Source: an uncultured Xanthobacteraceae bacterium
GTDB taxonomy: Bacteria > Pseudomonadota > Alphaproteobacteria > Rhizobiales > Xanthobacteraceae
Assembly: GCA_955652195.1 (NCBI GenBank)
Contig: CATPBC010000420.1
Location: forward strand, 1 to 5,368
Reading direction: 5' to 3'
DNA: 5,368 nucleotides
Notes under the pieces: generated by a model
What the model was told of the DNA's origin: nothing
Seen by the model: only the letters and a program-made list of their open reading frames with translations
Database searches by the model: none
Position numbers and translations under genes: made by a program
Part shown: positions 1 to 4,670 of the stretch, in pieces
How positions within the stretch are numbered: position 1 is the stretch's first letter
Layout: each line of letters begins with the position of its first letter

Positions 1-570
1 CTCTATCCCGACGTGATCGAGAGCGTGTCGTTTACCGGCGGCCCGTCAGTCACCATCAAGTCGCACCACAATGTCGGCGGCTTGCCGGCGCGCATGAACA
101 TGAAACTGGTCGAGCCTTTGCGCGAATTGTTCAAGGACGAGGTGCGCGCGCTCGGCCGCGAGCTCGGCCTGCCGGACGCCTTTGTCGGCCGGCATCCTTT
201 CCCCGGCCCCGGCCTTGCGATCCGTTGTCCCGGCGCGATCACCCGCGAGAAGCTCGACATTTTGCGGCTCGCCGACGACGTTTTCATCGAGGAAATCCGC
301 CGCGCCGGGCTCTACGACGACATTTGGCAGGCTTTCGCGGTGCTGTTGCCGGTGCGTACCGTCGGCGTCATGGGCGATTTCCGCACTTACGATTACGTCG
401 TCGGCTTGCGCGCCGTCACGTCGACCGACGGCATGACGGCGGATTTTTATCCGTTCGACATGGCTTTCATCGGCGCGGTGGCGACCCGCATCGTCAACGA
501 GGTGAAGGGCGTCAATCGCGTGGTCTATGACGTGACGAGCAAGCCGCCAGGGACCATCGAGTGGGAGTGA
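1..570 (+). CDS. guaA: GMP synthase (glutamine-hydrolysing), C-terminal part; 5' end outside window
   Basis: GuaA makes GMP from XMP, ATP and glutamine in the cytoplasm, the last step of guanine nucleotide synthesis. The window opens in frame at LYPDVIES and holds the last 189 residues. That covers the end of the ATP-pyrophosphatase domain and the whole C-terminal dimerisation domain. Family landmarks, counted from the window edge, are [11 protein letters not shown] (about 19-29), [10 protein letters not shown] (43-52), the XMP-binding loop [12 protein letters not shown] (64-75), [13 protein letters not shown] and the family's terminal KPPGTIEWE. The glutaminase domain and the ATP P-loop lie upstream and are not visible. 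One point to check is MGDFRTYD, where the E. coli enzyme has Gly in place of Phe. No frameshift or internal stop is seen. The next gene begins 3 nt after the stop, which suggests co-transcription. The identification is secure. Confidence 0.98.
   Translation, partial: LYPDVIESVSFTGGPSVTIKSHHNVGGLPARMNMKLVEPLRELFKDEVRALGRELGLPDAFVGRHPFPGPGLAIRCPGAITREKLDILRLADDVFIEEIRRAGLYDDIWQAFAVLLPVRTVGVMGDFRTYDYVVGLRAVTSTDGMTADFYPFDMAFIGAVATRIVNEVKGVNRVVYDVTSKPPGTIEWE
563..567 (+). promoter_or_regulatory. Ribosome binding site inside the guaA end
   Basis: GGGAG lies in the last sense codons of guaA, just before its TGA, and 6 nt before the GTG at 574. It supports the non-ATG start of the YffB-like gene and suggests translational coupling to guaA. 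Confidence 0.6.
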
Positions 571-573
571 ACT

Positions 574-930
574 GTGCCCATCACCATTTACGGCATCAAG
601 AATTGCGACACGATGAAGAAGGCGCGCGCCTGGCTGGACAAGCAGGGCGTCGATTACGCGTTTCACGATTACAAGGTAGCCGGCATCGATCGTGCGCAGC
701 TCGAACAATGGTGCAAGAAGGCCGGCTGGGAGGTGCTCCTTAATCGCGCCGGCACCACATTTCGCAAATTGCCCGACAAGGACAAAAATGGCCTCGATGC
801 GAAAAAGGCGATCGCGCTGATGCTGGCGCAGCCGTCAATGATCAAACGGCCGGTGCTCGATCTCGGCCGCGGCAAATTGCTTGTGGGCTTTGCGCCGGAG
901 AGCTACAGCGCCGCAATCCCGGCGCGCTAA
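574..930 (+). CDS. ArsC/Spx-family thiol reductase, YffB-like
   Basis: This is a 118-residue cytoplasmic protein with a thioredoxin-like fold of the ArsC/Spx/YffB family. It opens with PITIYGIKNCDTMKKARAW, so the N-terminal catalytic cysteine is Cys11, in the NCDT context typical of YffB. Other family blocks are FHDYK (30-34), LLNRAGTTFRKL (55-66) and MIKRPVLDL (89-97), where Arg92 matches the KRP arginine. Cys47 lies in QWCKKAG and is not at a recognised family position. The E. coli relative YffB is described as a glutathione-dependent thiol reductase rather than a true arsenate reductase. There is no ars gene nearby, so arsenate reduction should not be assumed. The start is GTG at 574, supported by GGGAG at 563-567 (6-nt gap), which lies at the end of guaA just before its TGA. 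Length is normal for the family. The family call is firm; the physiological substrate is unknown. Confidence 0.9.
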   Translation: MPITIYGIKNCDTMKKARAWLDKQGVDYAFHDYKVAGIDRAQLEQWCKKAGWEVLLNRAGTTFRKLPDKDKNGLDAKKAIALMLAQPSMIKRPVLDLGRGKLLVGFAPESYSAAIPAR

Positions 931-1211
931 GTGCCGCAGGGTCCGAGCGACGGCGCCAAATGAATTTAGAGCGCGCGCGAAGATCGGAAATTTAAACGTG
1001 CGCGCGAGACTCGCCGCCTCCACAGGCAGAACTGCGAACGAAATCGGCACAGATTGTGGATTGCTGACGCAAGAATTCGTCGCGCGGAACTTTTTCGTTC
1101 GTGACGGCAGCGTGGCACGCAGAATCATTTTCCGGCCATCGCTCGACCATGCTTTGTCCAAGAGCTTCGGCTTGATAACGCCGGCAATTCGCTCCGGGGG
1201 CGAGGGGCAGA

Positions 1212-1250
1212 TGTCGGGACGACGTGTCGGGAACACGTGTCGGGAAAGAG
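1212..1250 (+). repeat. Three tandem 13-bp direct repeats with core TGTCGGGA
   Basis: The core TGTCGGGA starts at 1212, 1225 and 1238, an exact 13-bp period, with a 5-nt spacer that differs between copies. The second and third copies match over ACGTGTCGGGA (1222-1232 and 1235-1245). The palindrome ACACGTGT (1233-1240) lies across the junction of copies two and three. The array ends 13 nt before the ATG at 1264, directly ahead of the ribosome binding site. It would therefore lie in the promoter or the 5' leader of the outer-membrane gene. Function is unknown; an operator for a repeat-binding regulator or simple duplication are both possible. Confidence 0.75.
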
Positions 1251-1253
1251 GCT

Positions 1254-1258
1254 GGAGG
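1254..1258 (+). promoter_or_regulatory. Strong ribosome binding site deciding the start of the beta-barrel protein
   Basis: GGAGG lies 5 nt before the ATG at 1264. It favours this start over the in-frame GTG at 1237, which lies within the repeat array and would put nine residues ahead of a clean signal peptide. Confidence 0.8.
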
Positions 1259-1263
1259 TCTGC

Positions 1264-1983
1264 ATGAATTCGCGCACATTCGTCGGCAGCATTGCGTTTG
1301 CCGCTGGCACAGTGGTTTGGATTTGCTCGGCTCAAGCCGCCGATCTACCGCGGGCGCGCGCCCCGGCGCCGGTCGCGCCGGTCGCCTATGTGCCGCCGGT
1401 CTACAATTGGTCGGGCTTCTATGTGGGCGGCAATCTTGGTGCTGGTTTTGCGGATTCGTCGTGGACCGATCCGTTCAGCGGAGCGCACGACACGTTCAAC
1501 AAGACCGGGTTCATCGGCGGCGGACAAGTCGGCGCCAATTGGCAGATCGACGCGCTTGTGCTCGGCATCGAAGGCGATTTCGACTGGACCGGGATTAAGG
1601 CCAGCGGCCATGACTCGCTCGGCAATACGATCGGCGCCAATACGCAATGGACTTCGACCGTGACCGGCCGCGTTGGCGCGGCTTTCGATCGCCTGCTGGT
1701 CTACGGCAAAGGCGGCGTCGCCTTTGCGCACGATAACGATAGCCTGAACACAATTGGCGGCGCGGCAGCAAGCGCGAGCCTAACGCGGACCGGCTGGACC
1801 GCCGGCGCCGGCCTTGAATATGCGTTTGCTCCGAACTGGTCGGCCAAGATCGAGTACGACTATCTCGGCTTCGGATCGGAAACGGTCAATCTTCCCACCG
1901 CAGCCTTCCCGACCTACAGCACCGGCGCCTCGCTCAACATCCAAGAAGTCAAAGCCGGTATCAACTTCAAGTTCGGGCCGTGA
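1264..1983 (+). CDS. Outer-membrane beta-barrel protein, Omp25/Omp31-like
   Basis: This gene encodes 239 residues with a classic Sec signal peptide: MNSR, a hydrophobic stretch (about 6-21), then AQA|ADLP with likely cleavage after Ala25. Cys21 is not in a lipobox. A proline- and alanine-rich linker (about 29-45) leads into YNWSGFYVGGNLGAG (47-61), the first beta strand typical of small alphaproteobacterial outer-membrane proteins. The rest alternates aromatic and glycine residues in strand-like blocks, including FIGGGQVGANWQI, VTGRVGAAFDRLLVYGKGG, WTAGAGLEYAFAPNWSAKIEYDY and the final IQEVKAGINFKFGP. This suits an eight-strand barrel. The last aromatic residue is third from the end rather than terminal, a mild variation. 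In rhizobia and Brucella such proteins are abundant, give envelope integrity and contact hosts or the environment; the specific role here is not known. It is likely monocistronic, with the repeat array upstream and a hairpin 5 nt after its stop. Confidence 0.9.
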   Translation: MNSRTFVGSIAFAAGTVVWICSAQAADLPRARAPAPVAPVAYVPPVYNWSGFYVGGNLGAGFADSSWTDPFSGAHDTFNKTGFIGGGQVGANWQIDALVLGIEGDFDWTGIKASGHDSLGNTIGANTQWTSTVTGRVGAAFDRLLVYGKGGVAFAHDNDSLNTIGGAAASASLTRTGWTAGAGLEYAFAPNWSAKIEYDYLGFGSETVNLPTAAFPTYSTGASLNIQEVKAGINFKFGP

Positions 1984-1987
1984 GGGA

Positions 1988-2053
1988 AGCGAGTAGCGAG
2001 TAGCGATTTTGGCCACTCGCCATTCGCCACTTACCCACTCGCTCGCTCACTCG
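1988..2053. repeat. Heptamer repeats in inverted orientation (AGCGAGT / CCACTCG type)
   Basis: On the left are AGCGAGT (1988-1994), AGCGAGT (1995-2001) and a partial AGCGA (2002-2006). On the right, in reverse orientation, are CCACTCG (2013-2019), CCATTCG (2020-2026), CCACTTA (2027-2033) and CCACTCG (2035-2041), followed by CTCG and CTCACTCG to 2053. The right array runs over the stop codon (TCA at 2047-2049 on this strand) and into the last codons of the Bug gene. The tandem pattern looks like a repeat grown by slippage rather than a single terminator. Confidence 0.7.
1989..2027. terminator. Heptamer-repeat hairpin between convergent genes, likely bidirectional terminator
   Basis: The left arm 1989-2004 (GCGAGTAGCGAGTAGC) pairs with 2012-2027 (GCCACTCGCCATTCGC) over 16 positions with one G-T wobble and two A-C mismatches. 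The loop is the 7 nt GATTTTG. The hairpin begins 5 nt after the beta-barrel stop and ends 19 nt from the stop of the opposite-strand gene, so it is placed to end transcription from both sides. There is no clear T-run outside the stem, so intrinsic termination may be inefficient, or the hairpin may mainly stabilise the 3' ends. Confidence 0.55.
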
Positions 2054-3006
2054 ATCTTGATCTTCGCCGCCGCGATCACCGGCGACCAGCGCGCGATGTC
2101 GCCATCAATGCGCGCACGGAATTCGGCAGGCGTGCCGGGAATGGGCGTCATCAATTGTGCCGCGAGTTTGTCCCGGATGACCGGCAAGCGCATGGTCTCG
2201 CCGACCAGCCGGCCGATTCGCGCCGCCATCGACTGCGAAATACCCGCCGGTGCAATAAGCCCGCTCCAGGCGTCGGCCTCGACCTCGATGCCGGCTTCCT
2301 TCAACGTCGGTATGTCGGGTAATAGCGGCGAACGTTCGGCCGTAGACACGGCAAGCACCCGCAGCGCGCCCGAGCCTAGTTGCGGCACGATCGAGATCGC
2401 CGGCAGGCAGACCATCTGCACGTCGTTACGCAGCAGCGCCGTCACTGCTTGCGGCGACGACGGATAAGGCACGTGCACAAGCTTGGCGCCGCTTTTGAGC
2501 GCGATCGCCTCCATGGCGAGATGTGACAGCGAGCCGGCGCCGATCGACCCGAAGGCGTATTTGCCCGGATCGCGCCGGATCACGTCGATCAATTCGGGCG
2601 TGCTGCTCACCCCAAGCGCGGCATTGACCACGAGCACGCTCGGCTGCGTGACCAATAGCGTGATGAGGGTGAGGTCCTTGCGCGGATCGTAGGATAGGTG
2701 GGCGAATAAAAGCGTGTTGATCGCCAGTGGACCGCCGATGCTCACGCCGATGGTTGCGCCGTCCGGCTCGGCCTTGACGACTGCATCCGTCCCGGTGTTG
2801 CCGCTCGCGCCCGGCCGGTTTTCGACAATGAAAGTCTGTCTGAGCCGGCTTTGCAGATCGTCCGCGATCAACCGCGCGACGATGTCTGGCGTGGCTCCGG
2901 CGGCGAACGGCACGACGACCTTCACCGGCCTTGCCGGCCAGTCCTGAGCGGCGGCAAAGGCCGTGCCGAGAAAAAGGATCATTGCGGCGGCGATAGTGCG
3001 TTTCAT
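2047..3006 (-). CDS. Tripartite tricarboxylate transporter (Bug family) periplasmic substrate-binding protein
   Basis: This gene encodes 319 residues. The start is ATG at 3006-3004, with AAGGAG (3017-3012 on the minus strand) 5 nt before it. In-frame upstream starts are rejected because they would precede the signal peptide. MKRT, a hydrophobic core (5-18) and AFAAAQDWP mark Sec export and cleavage near residues 18-21. The mature start WPARPVKVVVPFAAG is the Bug/TctC signature. It is followed by TPDIVARLIADDL (39-51), VENRPGASGNTGTDAV (61-76) and EPDGATIGVS (80-89), which form the ligand pocket in known Bug structures. Known Bug ligands are small carboxylates and related acids or amides. No TctA or TctB membrane gene is next to it, which is common for the many orphan Bug proteins of this bacterial group, so it may use a remote transporter or act as a sensor. 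It is divergent from the lyase gene at 3083; a shared substrate is possible but unproven. Confidence 0.93.
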   Translation of the reverse strand: MKRTIAAAMILFLGTAFAAAQDWPARPVKVVVPFAAGATPDIVARLIADDLQSRLRQTFIVENRPGASGNTGTDAVVKAEPDGATIGVSIGGPLAINTLLFAHLSYDPRKDLTLITLLVTQPSVLVVNAALGVSSTPELIDVIRRDPGKYAFGSIGAGSLSHLAMEAIALKSGAKLVHVPYPSSPQAVTALLRNDVQMVCLPAISIVPQLGSGALRVLAVSTAERSPLLPDIPTLKEAGIEVEADAWSGLIAPAGISQSMAARIGRLVGETMRLPVIRDKLAAQLMTPIPGTPAEFRARIDGDIARWSPVIAAAKIKIE

Positions 3007-3021
3007 TGATGCTCCTTCGCG

Positions 3022-3050
3022 TTCCCCGCAATTCGTGCAACACGTATCAT
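3022..3050 (+). promoter_or_regulatory. Candidate sigma-70 type promoter for the lyase gene
   Basis: TATCAT at 3045-3050 matches the -10 consensus at 5 of 6 positions. TTCCCC at 3022-3027 is a weak -35 at a 17-bp spacing. Transcription would begin near 3057, about 26 nt before the GTG at 3083. The weak -35 suggests dependence on an activator or a wrong call. Confidence 0.35.
3031..3047. promoter_or_regulatory. 17-bp dyad in the divergent promoter region, candidate operator
   Basis: ATTCGTG-CAA-CACGTAT is an inverted repeat with 6 of 7 positions matching in each arm and a 3-nt centre; the core CGTG/CACG is perfect. It lies in the 76 bp between two divergent starts and overlaps the proposed -10 box of the lyase promoter. 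This is where a repressor or dual regulator would bind. No regulator gene lies in the window, so the binding protein cannot be named. Confidence 0.45.
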
Positions 3051-3082
3051 GCCGACCATCCAAATCGAAGCGAGAGAATGTC

Positions 3083-3943
3083 GTGCGTGCCACAGAGAGA
3101 TTACGAGCGCTGTTGAAGTCGGGCCGGATTACAGTGGCGCCGGGCGCCTATGACGGGCTCTCGGCTCGGCTGATCGAACAAGCGGGATTTCCGGCGATCT
3201 ATGCCAGCGGCGGCGCGATCGCGCGCTCGGCCGGCGTGCCCGATTTGGGTCTTCTCTCCATGGCCGCCATTGCCGACCGGTTGGCCTCGATGGTCGATGT
3301 TGTCGGGGTGCCGATCGTGGCGGATGCGGATACCGGATACGGCAATGCGCTCAACGCGCAGGCCGCGGCGCGCGCTTTCGAACGCGCCGGTGTTGCGGCT
3401 TTCCATCTCGAGGACCAGACATTTCCAAAGAGGTGCGGTCATTACGACGACAAGAGTCTCGTGCCAACAGCCGAGATGGTGCAGAAACTCAAGGCCGTGC
3501 GCGACGCCGTGCACGATGCGGATTTTGTCGTGATTGCGCGGACCGATGCGATCGCAGTGGAAGGATTTGCCGCGGCGCTCGATCGTGCCGCTGCCTATCT
3601 CGACGCCGGTGCCGATGTGAGTTTTGTCGAAGCGCCGACTTCGGAAGCCGAGATTGCGGAAATTGCCAAGCGCCTGCCGGGATGGAAGTTGATCAATATG
3701 TTTGAGGGCGGCAAGACGCCGCTGTTGCCAGCGTCGCGGCTGGAGGCGCTCGGCTACCAGCTCGTGATCGTCCCGAGCGATACCCAGCGGGCCGCGATCA
3801 AGGCCATGCAGCGCGTTTTGACCGCGATTGCGGGCGATGGCAGCGCGGCAGCGATGCGGGGCGAGATGGCGTCGTTTGCCGAACGCGAGGCCATCGTCGA
3901 CACAGCGGGGTACCTCGCTCGCGGCAAAACATACGGCTCGTAA
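3083..3943 (+). CDS. Isocitrate lyase / PEP mutase family enzyme, probable C-C lyase
   Basis: This gene encodes 286 residues of an alpha/beta-barrel enzyme of the isocitrate lyase/PEP mutase superfamily. In order: PGAYDGLSARLIEQAGFPAI (20-39), YASGGAIARS (40-49), VADADTGYG (79-87) with metal ligands Asp81 and Asp83, HLEDQ (108-112), PKRCGHYDDK (115-124), IARTDA and FVEAP. KRCGH with Cys118 is the catalytic motif of lyases such as methylisocitrate lyase and 2,3-dimethylmalate lyase, and is generally lost in PEP and CPEP phosphonomutases. A lyase acting on a 2-hydroxy di- or tricarboxylate is therefore likelier than phosphonate chemistry; oxaloacetate hydrolysis or decarboxylation is another family option. 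No prpC or prpD lies nearby, so methylisocitrate is not supported by context. The start is GTG at 3083, preceded by a weak GAGAG (3072-3076); the upstream in-frame ATG at 2963 would overlap the divergent gene and add unrelated residues. Family certain, substrate unknown. Confidence 0.9.
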   Translation: MRATERLRALLKSGRITVAPGAYDGLSARLIEQAGFPAIYASGGAIARSAGVPDLGLLSMAAIADRLASMVDVVGVPIVADADTGYGNALNAQAAARAFERAGVAAFHLEDQTFPKRCGHYDDKSLVPTAEMVQKLKAVRDAVHDADFVVIARTDAIAVEGFAAALDRAAAYLDAGADVSFVEAPTSEAEIAEIAKRLPGWKLINMFEGGKTPLLPASRLEALGYQLVIVPSDTQRAAIKAMQRVLTAIAGDGSAAAMRGEMASFAEREAIVDTAGYLARGKTYGS

Positions 3944-3971
3944 GCTCAAATCCTCAACCCAGGTCCTCTCA

Positions 3972-3999
3972 TTGACAATCGAGAGCGGGCGGCCATGAT
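3972..3999 (+). promoter_or_regulatory. Candidate promoter for nnrU-panB
   Basis: A perfect -35 box TTGACA (3972-3977) is followed after 16 nt by CATGAT (3994-3999), 4 of 6 matches to the -10 consensus. Transcription would start near 4006, leaving a leader of about 63 nt before the ATG at 4069. It begins 29 nt after the lyase stop, so nnrU-panB probably has its own promoter rather than depending on lyase transcription. Confidence 0.45.
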
Positions 4000-4008
4000 C
4001 GCCGCCCG
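3986..4008. repeat. Perfect 8-bp GC-rich inverted repeat; terminator or operator
   Basis: CGGGCGGC (3986-3993) pairs perfectly with GCCGCCCG (4001-4008) around the 7-nt loop CATGATC. A second small stem GGCG/CGCC (4008-4011 and 4016-4019) follows with a 4-nt loop. No T-run follows, so it is not a textbook intrinsic terminator. It could end lyase transcription weakly, or, because it overlaps the proposed -10 box, act as a regulatory site. Confidence 0.45.
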
Positions 4009-4068
4009 GCGCGAGCGCCTGGTAACGGGCGCAGCCGTCGCGAATTCAACGTTTAGCGGTGCTGCTTA

Positions 4069-4668
4069 ATGGGTCTTGCTCTCGAAATTCTCGGCCTTGT
4101 CGTTTTTCTCGGCGCGCATGTATTTGTGACCATGCGCGACCGACGCGCTGCAGTCGTGGCCCAGATCGGTGAGTGGCCGTACCGCGCTCTGTTCTCTCTT
4201 TTATCGATCCTCGGAATCGTCCTGATTGCCTACGGCTTTGCCGCCTATCGCGCGGCCGGCATGATCATGATCTGGTATCCGCCGGCTTGGACGCGGCACA
4301 TCGTCGTGGCTCTGATGTGGCCTGCCAGCATCATGATCGCGGCGGCCTACATTCCCGGAAATATCAAACGCGTGCTCAAGCACCCGATGCTTACCGGGGT
4401 AAAAACCTGGGCCTTCGCCCATCTCTGCGCCAACGGCGATCTCGGCGGTATCATTCTGTTCGGATCGGTATTGGCGTGGGCAGTGTACGATCGCATCACG
4501 CTCAAGCGCCGCAACGATCCCGGTGCGCCGCCAATTCCGTTGGGCGGCGTCAAGAACGACATCATCGCCGTCGTCGTCGGCACCATAATCTATCTGGCGC
4601 TCGGCTTTGTTTTCCATCCGGTCGTGATTGGCGTCCCGGCCTTCGCAGCGCCGGCGCTTGGGCACTGA
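4069..4668 (+). CDS. NnrU family integral membrane protein
   Basis: This gene encodes 199 residues, strongly hydrophobic, with about five membrane segments (roughly 4-22, 40-60, 77-95, 125-141 and 165-184). NnrU family marks are [10 protein letters not shown] (15-24), [19 protein letters not shown] (94-112) and [20 protein letters not shown] (114-133). Conserved His17, His105 and His118 are of note because the plant relative Z-ISO, a zeta-carotene isomerase, binds haem through histidines. The founding nnrU was found near nitric-oxide reductase genes in Rhodobacter. No denitrification or carotenoid gene is seen here, so neither role should be transferred. The start is ATG at 4069; no clear Shine-Dalgarno precedes it (GCGGTGCTGCTTA), which may mean low translation. 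A later start would cut into the first membrane segment and is unlikely. panB begins 2 nt after the stop. Inner-membrane location is inferred from the lack of a cleavable signal. Confidence 0.9.
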   Translation: MGLALEILGLVVFLGAHVFVTMRDRRAAVVAQIGEWPYRALFSLLSILGIVLIAYGFAAYRAAGMIMIWYPPAWTRHIVVALMWPASIMIAAAYIPGNIKRVLKHPMLTGVKTWAFAHLCANGDLGGIILFGSVLAWAVYDRITLKRRNDPGAPPIPLGGVKNDIIAVVVGTIIYLALGFVFHPVVIGVPAFAAPALGH

Positions 4669-4670
4669 CG

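Larger units (their letters stand above)
931..1263. other. Gene-free region between the guaA operon and the outer-membrane protein gene
   Basis: No convincing gene is seen in these 333 bases. Open frames crossing it on either strand lack a recognisable family and run into known genes. Visible structure: a GC-only inverted repeat, 972-978 with 1000-1006 (7 bp, 21-nt loop, no T-run), which could be a weak end signal for the guaA operon; a small dyad TTGC-N4-GCAA at 1061-1072; a GAAC-N6-GTTC dyad at 1087-1100; and three 13-bp tandem repeats at 1212-1250 close to the next start codon. I could not pick out a convincing sigma-70 type promoter, although one for the downstream gene must lie here or within the repeats. 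Confidence 0.6.

Noticed and set aside
46..708. Long minus-strand open frame (220 codons) opposite guaA
   Set aside because: It lies antisense to an unmistakable GuaA sequence, has an arginine/histidine/aspartate-rich composition typical of a shadow of GC-rich coding DNA, and shows no family resemblance.
892..925. GCGCCGG / CCGGCGC inverted repeat at the end of the reductase gene as a terminator
   Set aside because: It lies inside coding sequence with a 20-nt loop and no T-run; such short GC matches are common by chance here.
1086..1101. GGAAC...CGTTC resembling an EcfG general-stress promoter or a LexA box
   Set aside because: EcfG sites need about 16-17 bp between GGAAC and GTT, but here the gap is 6 bp. 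The alphaproteobacterial LexA box is a direct GTTC-N7-GTTC, not an inverted GAAC-N6-GTTC.
1237..1263. Upstream GTG start for the beta-barrel protein
   Set aside because: It falls inside the 13-bp repeat array, has no ribosome binding site and would add nine residues before a canonical signal peptide; GGAGG points to the ATG at 1264.
881..1267. Plus-strand open frame filling the region before the outer-membrane gene (and a minus-strand one at 835-1335)
   Set aside because: It begins inside the reductase gene and runs into the outer-membrane gene start, has no good ribosome binding site, and has arginine/alanine-rich low-information sequence.
2963..3082. ATG at 2963 as an N-terminal extension of the lyase
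   Set aside because: The extension overlaps the signal-peptide region of the divergent Bug gene and the whole promoter gap, and the family normally begins close to the residues encoded from 3083.
3007..3093. Longer start (near 3093) for the Bug protein
   Set aside because: It would place 29 residues including cysteines before the signal peptide and overlap the lyase gene; AAGGAG sits correctly for the start at 3006.
3101..3949. Minus-strand open frame of 282 codons opposite the lyase gene
   Set aside because: It almost exactly mirrors the real gene, is rich in Arg, His and Gly, and lacks motifs; stop-poor antisense frames are expected at this GC content.
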